Origin: Ampelomyces quisqualis
Taxonomy: Eukaryota > Ascomycota > Dothideomycetes > Pleosporales > Phaeosphaeriaceae
Reading direction: 5' to 3'
Assembly (NCBI GenBank): GCA_018398575.1
Contig: JAGTXZ010000024.1
Span: forward strand, 1,922,001-1,986,000
DNA: 64,000 bases
The notes below the pieces were generated by a model. It saw only the letters and a list, made by a program, of their open reading frames with translations. It did not search any database and was not told where the DNA came from. Made by a program: the position numbers and the translations under genes. Positions 44,934 through 56,166 of this stretch are shown in pieces. How positions within the stretch are numbered: position 1 is the stretch's first letter; each line of letters starts with the position of its first letter.

Positions 44934-46654
44934 TTAAGCGCCACCCGCAGGGTCGATTTCAGCATACTCTGTCCAGCGTCCATTGACAGCTTTCTTCCAA
45001 GTGCGAATGGACGCATCGTCACCTGTAGAGACAAGCAGATCACCTATAAAACATGTTAGTATCACCCGGTAGGTAGTGAAAAGAATTAATGACTTGCCCA
45101 TATGAGAAAATGCTACACGCCACACTGCGCCATGGTGGTTGGTGAGCTCGTCAGTTAGCTTGGCAATTTGTCTAATACGGCCAGAATACTGATCGTTCTC
45201 GCGAGAGGTATCCGGTGCCTTGGAAACGCCAGCCAATCCAGCTCCGATGCCAGATGGTGCATTCTTACGCGGACCTGGGCGAGGGGAAATAGGGTCTACG
45301 ACTGTAGATGTAGAAGAAGTTCCACCGGTCGAGGTGTTGCTAGATGCAGGTGTCGACAGCTCGTATATGCGAATGGCTCCATCTTTGCTAGCGGTTGCAA
45401 GAATGTCGTGGCCGCGCATGGAGCCATTCGCCCAAGCCAAGTCACGGATGATCTGCCGAGCACCGTCCAACTTGGCCACGTGGAAGAAGCGCTTGGCCTT
45501 GTCAGTCCTGTAGATATAAACGTCCTTCATGGCGGCAACTGCCAGCGAGAGCGACTTGCGGTCAAGGCCGGCCATGATAGCGGTCCAGCATGGCAGCTTT
45601 TCCTTGTGAAACACGACCTTGAATGCAACCTCTTCTTGGCGCTGAGGAGGGTTGTCTTCTGAAACCCAGTGCTCAGCCAGAATGGTCCATTCATTGAGAC
45701 TGCTCTGATCCAGAGGTTCGTAGACGGTCAGATAACCGTCACGAGTGATCAGCGCGAGCCACGTCTCTTGCATGATGTTCTTGAAGTCAAGCGACATGAA
45801 GGGTGCATGCGTCTGTGAACTGAGGTTGCAGATCAGCTTGAATCTGTTCCCTGACATGGGCACCTCGGTGACGTCTTCTTGCCAGAGCTTGCAGCGACCG
45901 TCTTCACCAATGCTACCAACGACTTCTCCCATAAAGGGGCCGTTCCACTTGACCTGTCCGACGTCAGCAGCCGGTTACTTGCATACATGGCGACTGGGGA
46001 TGCATGGACCCCGACCGAGGGTTTGCGGCTGAAAACCAGAGGAAAGCTGGTGCGCTACTCGGTACTCACATCGACAATTTCGGCATCGTGCGCCCTCCAG
46101 CTCTCGACCAGGGTCCACGCGTCGTCCTTCCTGTCCCACACTTTGAGACGGTGGTCGGAGCTTGCGGTGGCCATGCGGTTCCCGAAATAGTTGAAGTCGA
46201 CGGCCAGCACCAGGTCCTGGTGGCCATGCGAGAAGGTCTGGAAACTGCGCTCTGCGGCCATGTTGGCGAAGGCGTGACGCGCCTGGACAAAGTGCGCCTC
46301 GAGCTGCTCTGCGACTCGCCGGTCGACGGTCGAAAGGCCGCCGTCCACACAGGGCTCCTGAATCAGCGGCGACACGAGATCAGCATGCTCGAGGGCATCC
46401 TCGACAATGGTGGCGGCGAGGTTGAGGTGGGAGTGCCGGTGGTGGGAAAGCGGAGAGTGCAACCGTGCCTCGTCGCGTGTGGGGCTGAGGGACGAATCGC
46501 TTGCGGCCTGCGAGGGCAGCCGCGACGGCGTGAGGCTGGAGAGAAAGGCCGGACGCACGAGGCGGCGGGTCACGGCATCCAAGTTGGCCTTGATGGCATC
46601 TGTGGCATCCAGCTGGGCGTGCTGGTGCTGGCCCGCCTGGTTGAGATCCATCAT
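44934..46654 (-). CDS. SEH1: Nucleoporin Seh1 (WD40), with N-terminal extension
   Basis: Exons 46070-46654, 45098-45953, 44934-45043; 516 residues. The WD40 propeller begins near residue 140: FSHGHQDLVLAVDFNYFGNR, MATASSDHRLKVWD, then VKWNGPFMGEVVGSIGEDGR, ILATASKDGAIRIYEL, HHGAVWRVAFSHMGDLLVST. These are Seh1 signatures. Seh1 is a subunit of the Nup84 nuclear-pore complex and of the SEA/GATOR2 complex at the vacuole. The second intron (45044-45097) has a gcaagt donor, so it is a GC-AG intron; splicing gives SHMGDLLVSTGDD. Upstream of the usual start lies an in-frame extension of about 130 residues from ATG 46654. Met132 (MAAERSFQTF) is the alternative start closest to other Seh1 proteins. 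Confidence 0.92.
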
Positions 46655-47077
46655 GGACGGGTGCCGATGCGTTCGACGGCTGGGGCTTCTCTCGTTTCGG
46701 GTTAGCAGAGAGGGAGAAGCCGGGGCGTGCAGTCTGAGAACACCTTTCCACACCACCCAAGCAACACCAATAGTCTAGTCGAGGACAAACACGCGCAATC
46801 CGGCCGCGAGTCGCTCCTCCGTTTGAGTATTCCAGCTCCTTCTGCGGTTGCAGGGCGCTTGCCTGGTTCTGCGTCGCTACACTTGGGGCACGCCGATTGC
46901 TGGAGCCTGCATTGGTGGAGCGAGCATTCAGCACAGCGACCTGGCCAGTCTGCAAGCTGCGGGAGTGCGCGCTGCGGGCTGCTTTCACTGCTACCGAGCA
47001 AACGGAGCAGACTAGCGGCTGCGTAGTGGTGCTCACGTGCCGCGTCCAGGGCTGTCCTGGCAGTCACCACAAGCAGC
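46655..47077. promoter_or_regulatory. Shared SEH1/ALG7 upstream region
   Basis: 423 bp between divergent start codons. If SEH1 really starts at Met132 (about 46260), the shared space is larger. No TATA box seen. Confidence 0.5.
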
Positions 47078-48555
47078 ATGTCCATCACCCTGACAACGAC
47101 CGAGACCCTTTCCCTTTCCGCCCTCTCCGTAGCGTGCACTGGCATCTTGGCAACCACTCTCCAAGGTGAAGGGGAGCCGCTCATTGCATCCATCGCCTTC
47201 AGCGGGCTCGCATTTGCCTTCTGCTATGCTCTGATACGATGGCTTGGCAATGCTTTCATCAGGCGTGGTTTCAAGGGGCGGGACTTGTGCAAGGCAAAGC
47301 AGGCGGACATGTGAGTGGCATCCTCGCGCCAGAGACTCGTTGGCTGACAAGAACAGCCCAGAGACGATGGGAGCAGTGTGTGCCATGGTGTATCTTTTCG
47401 TTCTCATCGTCTTCATCCCATGGCCGTTCTACAAGGACATCGTCGTGGCTACTTCAGGTGGCGGCAACAGAGATGCCATCCAAGCGCTGGAAGAAATCGA
47501 GACGGGCAGGCTGCTCCACCGATTCCCTCACAACAAGCTTGCATCCTACCTGTCTGCCATTTTGTCCCTCCAGTCTATCGTACTGCTCGGTATTGGGGAC
47601 GATGTTTTCGACATCAGGTGGCGGCACAAGGTGCTGATCCCGGCCTTTGCCGTGATACCCATGCTCGTGGTGTACTTTGTCGACTTTGGCGTCACGCAGA
47701 TGGTTGTACCGCTTCCACTGCGACCTTACCTCGGCGAGCTATTCGACCTTGGTATGCTTTCACCTACATGCCGTCTCCCGTCCACAGTGCGCTAACAGAG
47801 GTACAGGCTGGCTGTACTACCTCTACATGGCGCTGATGTCCATCTTCTCATCGAACAGCATTAATATCCTGGCGGGAATCAATGGCATCGAGGTCGCCCA
47901 GTCTCTGGTTATTGCCGTGCTGATCGTCATCAACGACGTCTTGTACCTGTCTCCATTCACAGCGTACCCGCACCCAGCAACCGACTCCCATCTCTTTTCT
48001 CTGTACCTCTTGCTGCCGTTCATGGGCGTATCGACGGCACTCTTGATGCACAACTGGTATCCGGCCAAGGTGTTTGTGGGCGATACATACTGCTACTTTG
48101 CTGGCATGGTATTCGCCGTTGTGGCCATCCTGGGCCACTTCAGCAAGACGTTGATGTTGCTTCTCCTACCGCAAGCGTTCAACTTTGTCTACTCGGCTCC
48201 ACAACTCTTCCACCTCGTACCGTGTCCCCGACATCGGCTTCCGCACTTTGACGTGCGTTCAGGCCTACTGGAGCCCTCGCGCGTCGAGTTTCGCAAACCA
48301 CTACCCGGAGCGATCGCGGCGAGCCTCAAGCTAATGCACCGGCTTCGGCTGCTTGACGTGGAGGTTGATGCAAAGGGGCAGGTGGTCTCCTCGTCCAACT
48401 TCACCCTCATCAACCTGTGGCTCGTATGGTTTGGGCCCATGCGGGAAGACAGAGTGGCCATGGGCTTGCTTGCATTCCAGTTTCTCATTGGAGGGCTGGG
48501 CCTATTCGTTCGACATCGCATGGCGTTGCTGGTCTTCTCCGCCGATAACTGGTAG
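47078..48555 (+). CDS. ALG7: UDP-N-acetylglucosamine--dolichyl-phosphate GlcNAc-1-phosphotransferase
   Basis: Exons 47078-47310, 47357-47751, 47807-48555; 458 residues. It has about ten membrane segments and the family order: FIRRGFKGRDLCKAKQADIP with the cytosolic substrate loop, GAVCAMVYLFVLIVFIPWPF, LLGIGDDVFDIRWRHKVLIP with the DD motif, INILAGINGIEVAQSLVIAV, and WYPAKVFVGDTYCYFAGMVF. These are the conserved motifs of Alg7/DPAGT1. The enzyme makes GlcNAc-PP-dolichol, the first lipid-linked step of N-glycosylation at the ER membrane, and is the target of tunicamycin. Its start codon lies 423 bp from SEH1. Confidence 0.96.
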
Positions 48556-49184
48556 CCCAGGCGCGGCGGGGCTAGCCGTGATTCGTGCGGCATTGTACAA
48601 CTACACGGCGGATTTGTCGTATTAACTTGTACGCGACATCTCCGACATGCTGAATGTCGACATTCATGGTATCAGTATGCCTTGCATGACCCAACGAATC
48701 GGATGCGTACAAGAGCAGCTGACACGGCGGCGGGGCCAAGCGAAAACGCGGGGCGCCTGTGTCGACTGTCAGCACAGCACGTGAGCGCGCACGTGAACTT
48801 GGTCATTCCAGCCATCCATCCCACAGCCGTCACTCACGGCGCAATGCTACGACATACATTGCGCGGACGGCACCATGCTATGAGACTATGAGTCTTTCAC
48901 GTGCATCTGTCGCACTGGGGCTGCCCGGCAACGGTGCGGCGGTGCTGGTCCCGGCGCGCACCGTCATCACTCGGCATGTAATTCGACGACTCGGCCAAGG
49001 CCCCTCTGGCTCCGAACATCGGCCCCGGAGCTTTTCGTCCTGCTTTGCCTCAGCGATTCATATAAGCCAATACACGCCCTCGCGCCGAGTCTGAGTCTCC
49101 CCCCCTCCCGATTCTACTGACGATTCCGTTGGGCTTTGGGTCTTTGATTGAACTTGTTGCACCACCCAGTCCCTCCAGTGCGCC
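48556..49184. other. ALG7 3' end and LEU1 upstream region
   Basis: About 630 bp between two plus-strand genes. It should contain the LEU1 promoter. A Leu3-like element is listed separately. A C-run and CT-rich tract (about 49095-49110) precede the LEU1 ATG, as is usual for transcription-start regions in filamentous fungi. No gene. Confidence 0.55.
48925..48934 (+). promoter_or_regulatory. Leu3-like element, one mismatch
   Basis: CCGGCAACGG, one base from the Leu3 consensus CCGGNNCCGG, about 250 bp before the LEU1 start codon. Leu3 is a Zn2Cys6 factor that controls leucine genes in yeast and LeuB does so in Aspergillus. Position fits; a single imperfect site can also occur by chance. Confidence 0.3.
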
Positions 49185-51663
49185 ATGCCTTCTGCCGTGA
49201 AACCTCCACAGACCCTGTATGACAAGGTGTTCGAGGACCATGTTGTGGAAGAGAAGGAGGATGGCACAATCCTGCTCTACATTGGTATGCGCAAGGGGGG
49301 ACGCTGATCCAGAGTGTTGCTCACGGTCATCCAGACAGGCATCTTGTTCACGAGGTGACATCACCAGTAAGAATTCCGCGCGAAAACCCCATCAGCCTCG
49401 ACAAGCGCTCACGCGACCACAGCAAGCTTTCGAGGGTCTGCGCAACGCAGGCCGAAGAGTACGAAGACCAGACTGCACCCTCGCCACAGTAGACCACGTA
49501 TGTTGCGGGAACGCACCGTTGCGCCTTCTGGCCACTGACATGGCGTAGAACATCCCCACCGCCTCACGAAAAACCCTCACCACAACCGAAAAGTTCATCG
49601 ACGAGGCCGACTCACGGACGCAATGCATGACTCTCGAGGACAATGTCAAGGCCTTCGACCTGACGTACTTTGGTCTCGACGATAAGAGGCAAGGTATCGT
49701 GCACATCATTGGACCCGAACAGGGCTTCACCCTGCCCGGCACCACTGTCGTCTGCGGTGACAGTCACACATCAACACATGGCGCCTTCGGTGCTCTAGCC
49801 TTTGGTATCGGTACGAGCGAAGTCGAACACGTCCTCGCCACCCAAACCCTCATCACGCAGAGAAGCAAGAACATGAAGGTACAGGTCGACGGAGAGCTCC
49901 TCCCGGGCGTGAGCAGTAAAGATATCATCCTATACGTCATCGGACAAATCGGCACTGCGGGAGGCACTGGGGCAGTCATCGAGTTCTGTGGTTCGGCTAT
50001 CCGCGGTTTGAGCATGGAGGCCCGCATGTCCATCTGCAACATGGCCATCGAGGGCGGCGCAAGAGCCGGCATGGTCGCTCCGGATGAGACCACGATCGAA
50101 TACCTGAAGGGACGCCCGCTTGCACCCAAAGTGAACAGCCCAGAGTGGAAGAAGGCCAGCAGCTACTGGCTGGGCCTGAAGTCGGACCCAGGCGCCAAGT
50201 TTGACATTGAGGTCAACATCGACGCCAAGGACATTGCGCCAACCGTCTCGTGGGGAACCTCGCCTCAAGACGTTGTTCCCATCACTGGTGTCGTGCCTGG
50301 ACCTGATGACTTCCAAGATGAAGTCAAGAAGGAGGCTTGTAAACGTGCTCTGAAGTACATGGGTCTCACGGCTGGTACTCCCATGCAGGAGGTTCAGGTC
50401 GACAAGGTTTTCATCGGATCATGCACAAACGCCCGTATTGAGGACTTGCGAGCAGCAGCACGTATTGTGCAAGGCAAGAAGATCGCGTCCAACATCAAGC
50501 GTGCCATGATTGTTCCCGGCTCCGGCTTGGTGAAGAACCAGGCTGAAGCAGAGGGTCTTGACAAGATCTTCAGCGACGCTGGTTTTGAGTGGAGAGAAGC
50601 TGGCTGCTCCATGTGCTTGGGGATGAACCCTGACATTCTGTCTCCTGGCGAGCGCTGCGCATCAACGTCAAACCGAAACTTCGAAGGTCGACAAGGAGCA
50701 GGCGGCCGGACCCACTTGATGTCGCCCGTCATGGCCGCCGCTGCTGCTATCGTGGGCAACCTCGCTGATGTCCGGAAACTCGCTCCTCCGTCCTCTTCTG
50801 CAGCCAAGGGCTCGCCCAAGGTTGAATTGGATGCACACATGGAGGAAGTAGGAAGCGACGACGAGATTGAGCGAATCATGGACCTTCCAGCCGACTCCCA
50901 AATGCACACCACATCTACAAGCACCAAGGGCGCATCAGCCGGTATGCCCAAGTTCGAAACCCTCCGTGGCTATGCCGCACCATTCGACATTGCCAACATC
51001 GACACCGACGCCATCATCCCCAAACAATTTCTCAAGACCATCAAGCGCTCCGGTCTTGGCTCCGCGTTGTTCCACGCATGGCGTTACGAAGCCGGCAGCG
51101 ACAAGGAAGATGCCAGCTTCGTGCTCAACCAAGAACCCTACCGCAGCTCCAAGATCCTCGTCTGCACCGGACCAAACTTTGGCTGCGGCTCATCGCGAGA
51201 ACACGCACCTTGGGCTCTCCTCGACTTTGGCATCAAGTGCATCATCGCACCGTCGTTTGGAGACATATTCTTCAACAACACGTTTAAAAACGGCATGTTG
51301 CCGCTCCGCATCACCGACCAAGCCGCGCTGAACAAACTGTTCAACATTGCAAAGTCGGGCCAGGAACTTGAAGTCGATCTGCCCAACCAGGTTATTCGGG
51401 ACTCCAATGGAACTGTAATCACGAAGTTCGACGTCGAGGAGTTTAGAAAGCATTGCTTAATCAATGGCCTCGATGACATTGGTCTGACCATGGCGAACGA
51501 AGAGAAGATCCAGACACATGAGAAGAAAAGGACGGCGGTGTGGCCGTGGTTGGACGGAAGCGGGTACTTGAAGAGGCATGGACGGGGACCGATGAAGATT
51601 GAAGCAAAGCCTGTGCCGAAGACGAACAGAGGCGAGGTGCTGAATGAGCCGTTGGAGTGGTAG
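49185..51663 (+). CDS. LEU1: 3-isopropylmalate dehydratase (isopropylmalate isomerase)
   Basis: Exons 49185-49284, 49335-49366, 49423-49497, 49549-51663; 773 residues, the usual size of the fused fungal enzyme. The N-terminus is MPSAVKPPQTLYDKVFEDHV. The aconitase-type large domain shows VVCGDSHTSTHGAFGALAFG and the three Fe-S ligand Cys (CGD, IGSCTNARIEDL, CSMCLGMN). The small swivel domain follows a linker near residue 500: YAAPFDIANIDTDAIIPKQF and GPNFGCGSSREHAPWALLDF. It converts 2-isopropylmalate to 3-isopropylmalate in leucine synthesis, with a [4Fe-4S] cluster. The three 50-56 bp introns are all within the first 360 bp. Confidence 0.97.
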
Positions 51664-51957
51664 AGGCTTTGAACATTTCGGCTGTTTGCGACGTGGTTCA
51701 GTTCGGCTTGGGGCGTTATCTCCTGCAATGCGCATGCGAGTTTCGGGCAACACTAGGATGTCTATGAATGCATGAATGCTTCAATGCACGTTTGACACGA
51801 CAGCACACGGGTCTTGTCGAGTGTCTGTAATGGTATCATTTGCAATATGATATCTCCTAATTTGCCCTCTGAACGCCAGAAGCTTTTCGGTATACCGCGC
51901 TATGCAGCCCAATACTATACCGATATTCAACGCCATACGCCTCTTGACTACCATTGT

Positions 51958-53295
51958 CTAGCGTCCAGGTTGCTGTCCCACCATTCCAGGCCCGTCTTTG
52001 GTCCACCCACCTCTCCTCATACCCTCCTCAATCCTGCCCCAAATCCTCTCCACAACCTCCCTATCCCGCCACCTTCCCTTATCGGTGCCCGTCCACTTAT
52101 CCACTTTGACAGGCAAGACGCCCCTGCCCAAATTGAGCACATTCTCGGGCGGCTCTTCGTTACTATATCCAACATAGACACCAGGATAGTGGCTAAACAG
52201 CTCCGCTGGATTAGGATACTTGTACGTCTTGAACTGCCACGTCTGGCCCGTCGTAAAAATGGCAACGACGCGCGACCAGTAGGTAGGCTTGAAGCTTGTG
52301 GTGCTGTCCACGAGGATGAACGTCATGGGCGACGAGACAATCGTGGGCATAACGCGTTGTATGCGCACCATGTTTGTCGAGGCGGATGCGGCGTCTACGG
52401 GCGTGAAGACGCCGTCGTCGAGGAAGGTTTTGATGTTGCCCATGCGCAGCAGCGAAGAGGCGGAGGGGGAGAGCAGGATGATGGGTTCGAGGCGCTTGGT
52501 GGGTTTGCGCTGGAGGTTGGAGACGAGGGCGGCGGATTGCGGGAAAGATGGCGGCATGGATTTGGGGTCCGAGGGGCGGTTGCGGAGGAATGTCGCGGCG
52601 ATTTTGCGGTAGGGGGAGAAGTCCTGGGGGGAGCTTGTTAGTGTGAAGCTTTCTTGGGGACATGGTAGGTGTAGGGACGGACGTACGACGTTCTTTGTGC
52701 CGCGCAGGACGGTGTTGTGGTCGCCCATGCGCCGCTCCCCGTCGTAGATCTGGAGTAATCGCGCATCCACCATCTTGCCCGCGCCAGTCCGCTTCATATC
52801 CCTGTCTACAGGCACGCCCTTCCCTCCCGCGATTGCGGCGGCATTACCGGCTGCTGCGCTCGCTGCATTGCTGTCGATGGCAGCAATGCTATCACTGCTT
52901 TCCGTCTCGCCGCTCAGCCAGGCTATCAGCTCGATCTTCTGCGCAAAGGTCAAGTTCTGCACAGAGCCGCCCGCGCCACTGGGCAGCTCTTCATTGAGCG
53001 TCTGTACTGCCGCAAAGTAGTCAGTGACGGAGGCGTCTTTGTTCAACCACGCAAAGTAGCAGCTGCGCAGGTCGATGGGCTTGTTGTCTGGCGCAAACCG
53101 CGTCGCCGATGTGAGAGAAAATGTGCGATGTGCCTCATTGACATTGAAGGATATATAAGATGCAGCTGCGAGGTCGGTAACGGTGTCGCTGGGTGCTGGG
53201 TCGGCGCTGGTGCTTAGAATCGGGACCGTTTTCTCCTTGATGGAGAGTCGCAGGTTGTACAGCGCATCTTCGATCTCGGCTTGCGCTGCTGACAT
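51958..53295 (-). CDS. CDC73: Paf1 complex subunit Cdc73 (parafibromin)
   Basis: Exons 52687-53295 and 51958-52623; 424 residues. The intron (52624-52686) uses a gtacgt donor; another gt three bases upstream would also keep frame. The N-terminal part contains YFAWLNKDASVTDYFAAVQT and YDGERRMGDHNTVLRG. The C-terminal Ras-like Cdc73 domain is clear: EPIILLSPSASSLLRMGNIK, TFILVDSTTSFKP, WSRVVAIFTTGQTWQFKTYK, and VYVGYSNEEPPENV. As part of the Paf1 complex it acts in the nucleus on RNA polymerase II elongation and histone marking. It ends convergently with LEU1, 294 bp away. Confidence 0.95.
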   Translation of the reverse strand: MSAAQAEIEDALYNLRLSIKEKTVPILSTSADPAPSDTVTDLAAASYISFNVNEAHRTFSLTSATRFAPDNKPIDLRSCYFAWLNKDASVTDYFAAVQTLNEELPSGAGGSVQNLTFAQKIELIAWLSGETESSDSIAAIDSNAASAAAGNAAAIAGGKGVPVDRDMKRTGAGKMVDARLLQIYDGERRMGDHNTVLRGTKNVVRPSLHLPCPQESFTLTSSPQDFSPYRKIAATFLRNRPSDPKSMPPSFPQSAALVSNLQRKPTKRLEPIILLSPSASSLLRMGNIKTFLDDGVFTPVDAASASTNMVRIQRVMPTIVSSPMTFILVDSTTSFKPTYWSRVVAIFTTGQTWQFKTYKYPNPAELFSHYPGVYVGYSNEEPPENVLNLGRGVLPVKVDKWTGTDKGRWRDREVVERIWGRIEEGMRRGGWTKDGPGMVGQQPGR

Positions 53296-54670
53296 GTTGC
53301 ACTAGAGCGGCGCGTGAGGCGCGTTTATTATGCGATTGAGCTGGACGGCCTTGGAGCTGCCTTGTCGCAAAGTTGGACCTCGAAGGTTAGCGTGCACTTT
53401 GGGCACCGGTAGCATTTGGCCCGAGGCTTTGCCGATGCGGGCTTGTCGGACTCCCGTTGGACGTCACGTCCTTCTTCCACACGTGCTCCGTTGTCTAGCC
53501 ACAGATTTCCACTACAAATCCGTATCCTTGGTGGATAGGAGCATGACTACACTTTCCCACGCATTACCGATCTCGACAGGCCAAACTGGCAGTACTCCAG
53601 GCAGACCCGGCTACACTATTCGTGCCGTACGAGGTGAAGGTTCAGCATCCACCATCAGTTTGGCGAGCGCGAATTTCTGGGTCAATCACCATACGTAGCG
53701 AGCGCCTCAGCCGATCCAGCACTCACAGTTTAGCACATCCTTTTAGGAGGCGAATGGGTTGGCTTCGCGTTTGTCCGCGGATGTATCAGTGTTAAAGAGT
53801 ACTACGCCTACCCGGAGATGGGTCAGCCAATGTCGGAGCATCCCGAAGTCGAGACTTGATACTGAAAGCGAACAGGTTGGTGAACCGAAGAGCGCGAATA
53901 AGACCAAGGGCGATTTCAAAAGTCGCATGGCTCTTGCAATGGTATAGGCAATTTGGATTTGAAGACTCGGGAAGAGTGGCCTAGAGGCAAGGCTTTGTGG
54001 CTAGTTGCATGCAAGTCTCGATTCCTGAAGAGACATAACCAGTACAGAAGAGTTGAGGGCAAAGTGGGAGACTCCAATCGGACAGGCGTTGGAGAGTGTG
54101 AATTATTTGTACTCGGCTGGCTCTCGCTTGTTACCATCCCATTTGCGATTGCGAAACCTAGTATACTCGAAAGTACCACGTTCACTTCAACTAGACTCAT
54201 CAATGGATCATGATGGACAGGAATCTGTGCTGCTTGTTTGGCCGGTAAAGTTTTCTAGGATAACTTTTGTCAATTGACACTACAGCCTAAATCACATCTG
54301 CACTCTGAGACCTTAGATGAAATACACAGGCTGGTAAGTTCCTGCTGCCTCCAAAGATATCGCTTTCTTGGCATCCACCTTCACCTTCACCTCGTCACAA
54401 TACTGTGACGTGTCCCCATGATGCAACAATCTGCTCACCAACGCTAGCGCCAGACAACAGTTTCTACCATGTTCCACCGGTTTTCGTCGGCGAGCCATCT
54501 TCAGACCCGAGCTCACTCAATTTGTATGTATGAGGCCATGTCTGAGCGCCGCGAACACCAGTTCGGTGGGCCGCCCTCAGCCCCACTTTTCTGTGCTCGT
54601 GTGATGCTCTGACGTCTCTTTATATTCAGTCTGAGTCACGGGTCAGTGCGAGCCAGCTGCCAGATGGGCA
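53296..54670. other. Gene-poor region upstream of CDC73
   Basis: About 1.4 kb. The part next to 53295 must contain the CDC73 promoter. Short open frames exist (for example 53953-54213 on the plus strand), but none shows family features. A tRNA-like string near 53975-54035 was examined and rejected. Confidence 0.45.
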
Positions 54671-54676
54671 TATAAA
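54671..54676 (+). promoter_or_regulatory. TATA box with CT-rich start region
   Basis: TATAAA, followed by GG and then a pyrimidine-rich tract (54681-54720) and an ATG at 54752. This is the clearest core promoter of the window and points to a transcript on the plus strand into 54.7-55.5 kb. Confidence 0.45.
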
Positions 54677-55069
54677 GGCTGCTTCCCTCCCACCTTACGG
54701 CTTTTCTTCCATCGCTTTTACGCTCCACTCACCTCAGCCACGTATTTCAGCATGGGCTTCATTGCACGCTCACTTTCCTTGCATCTTTCTTCAACATCAC
54801 ATCCACCATGGCATCACATCGAACCAACATGAGCTTCACCTCAGTATAGCATTGACACAAGGTACTCACCTGCAGCTCCGCGATGCGACCAGTCACTGAC
54901 TCTGGCACGCCATTAGCGCGGCATTCGTCATCAACAAGTACTTTTCCTTCTTCATGATTCGCGTGTTGCTAACATTGATTAGCACGCTTGCTCATGCGTC
55001 GAGCTGCTGTGCGCGTTGCAAAAATACATGTGCACAAACAACACCAGACCGGCCCAGTCTTGACAACTG

Positions 55070-55524
55070 ATGTCTCGATCACACCACATGTTCGCTACAA
55101 GTACACCACCGAGCAGAAACACGAATGCCAAACACCTTGCGCACAACTTCACCAGTAAAGCGCGCCAATGTCAATCAATCACCCACGACCTTTCACCACA
55201 CGCATATGTAGACTTCAAAGCGTAAGTACTTTTCCTCGAGCCACTTGAACAGTACTGACATGGTTTAGACTTCATCTCATCGACCTCATGTACCCTCCAC
55301 TTGTCCTGGTCGTCACACCAGTTCCAGTACGCCCTATCTGCAGCCAACCGTCCGACCAAAAGCCTCTCGCACCTGAGCAGCATGGCACTTGCGCCTTAAT
55401 GGAAGGTCCTCTGATCATTTGTGTCAGATGTGATGTCACTCCAGCGATTCAGACAGAGATGGCCTCGGTTGACCACGGCGGTCCATCATCACTGCTGCAG
55501 TATGGGCCCAGGGAACGGCGATGA
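55070..55524 (+). CDS. Possible small spliced gene, unknown function
   Basis: Downstream of the TATA box there are three plus-strand intervals with complete intron consensus: about 54872-54924 (gtactc, ctgac, attag), about 54937-54983 (gtactt, gctaac, gattag) and 55222-55268 (gtaagt, ctgac, tttag). With the last one removed, an ATG at 55070 opens a frame of 135 codons to TGA at 55524; without splicing it stops at once. The peptide includes MSRSHHMFATSTPPSRNTNA and LHLIDLMYPPLVLVVTPVPV, and matches nothing I know. A TGA lies 9 bases before the ATG in the same frame; upstream of that TGA a Cys-containing frame is open across the earlier exons. Alternatives are a non-coding spliced RNA or a gene broken by one stop. 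Confidence 0.3.
55389..55446 (+). repeat. Imperfect direct repeat, copy A
   Basis: 58 bases that match 55552-55609 at 44 of 58 positions with no gap. It lies inside the candidate small gene. Confidence 0.75.
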
Positions 55525-56050
55525 GTCTCTGGGAATCTGACTCGCGTTGCCTTGTGCATTAACGGAAGGTGCCCCAATCTTATGTGTTGGGTGTCATGTC
55601 ACTCCGGCGTGTTGGTGCAGTAGAAGCTCGGGATGGCGGTGGTGATGGCGGGTTGACTGGAGGTCGGATCAAAGAGTGGTACTCTGGTCTGTAGTTTGTA
55701 GTTCGTCGTTAGATGAACATATGAATGAGAAATGTGCTTCCATCTTCGGTACTTTTGCATGATGTGACCAGTAACCTGTTTCGAAAGCCGTGCCCGATAG
55801 TGAGTATCACTTTCACGCACGCGCGTTTTCCTTTGGAGCGTCTATCCGATGATTCGATGTACCTGAAAGCCTCCGGTCATAAATGTTCAAACGTCATTCA
55901 GGCACCTGAAACACCGACTCTAGATGCACGTTCTAGGGTTATAGCCACTAAGCACTTCGCGGGACGTCAACTCACCCCCTACCTTGACTCGAATAGTACA
56001 ACTCGAACCGAAAATAGTGAAGATGTCTCGTGACTTTGCTTCCCGTTTCT
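55525..56050. other. Intergenic region
   Basis: About 530 bp between the candidate small gene and the minisatellite. Contains repeat copy B. No gene recognised. Confidence 0.45.
55552..55609 (+). repeat. Imperfect direct repeat, copy B
   Basis: Partner of 55389-55446, 163 bp downstream and just beyond the candidate stop codon. It suggests an old tandem duplication of a segment of about 160 bp. Confidence 0.75.
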
Positions 56051-56166
56051 AAAACTCATCATATGCCTTGTCATTTATTCAAACCCATCATATACCTTTT
56101 CATTATTCAAACCCACCATATGCCTTTTCATTATTCAAACCCATCATATGCCTTGTCATGTTTTCA
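56051..56166. repeat. Minisatellite, four copies of a 28-29 bp unit
   Basis: Four head-to-tail copies of a unit close to aaacccatcatatgcctttt plus cattattc. It ends exactly where the TIM21 stop codon begins, so on the minus strand it forms the start of the TIM21 3' UTR. Copies differ at few positions, so it is likely to vary in number between strains. Confidence 0.9.

Noticed and set aside
53975..54035. tRNA-like string (gtggcctagaggcaaggc, then tctcgattcc)
   Set aside because: The D-arm-like and T-loop-like words are present, but the T-stem does not pair and I cannot build an acceptor stem.
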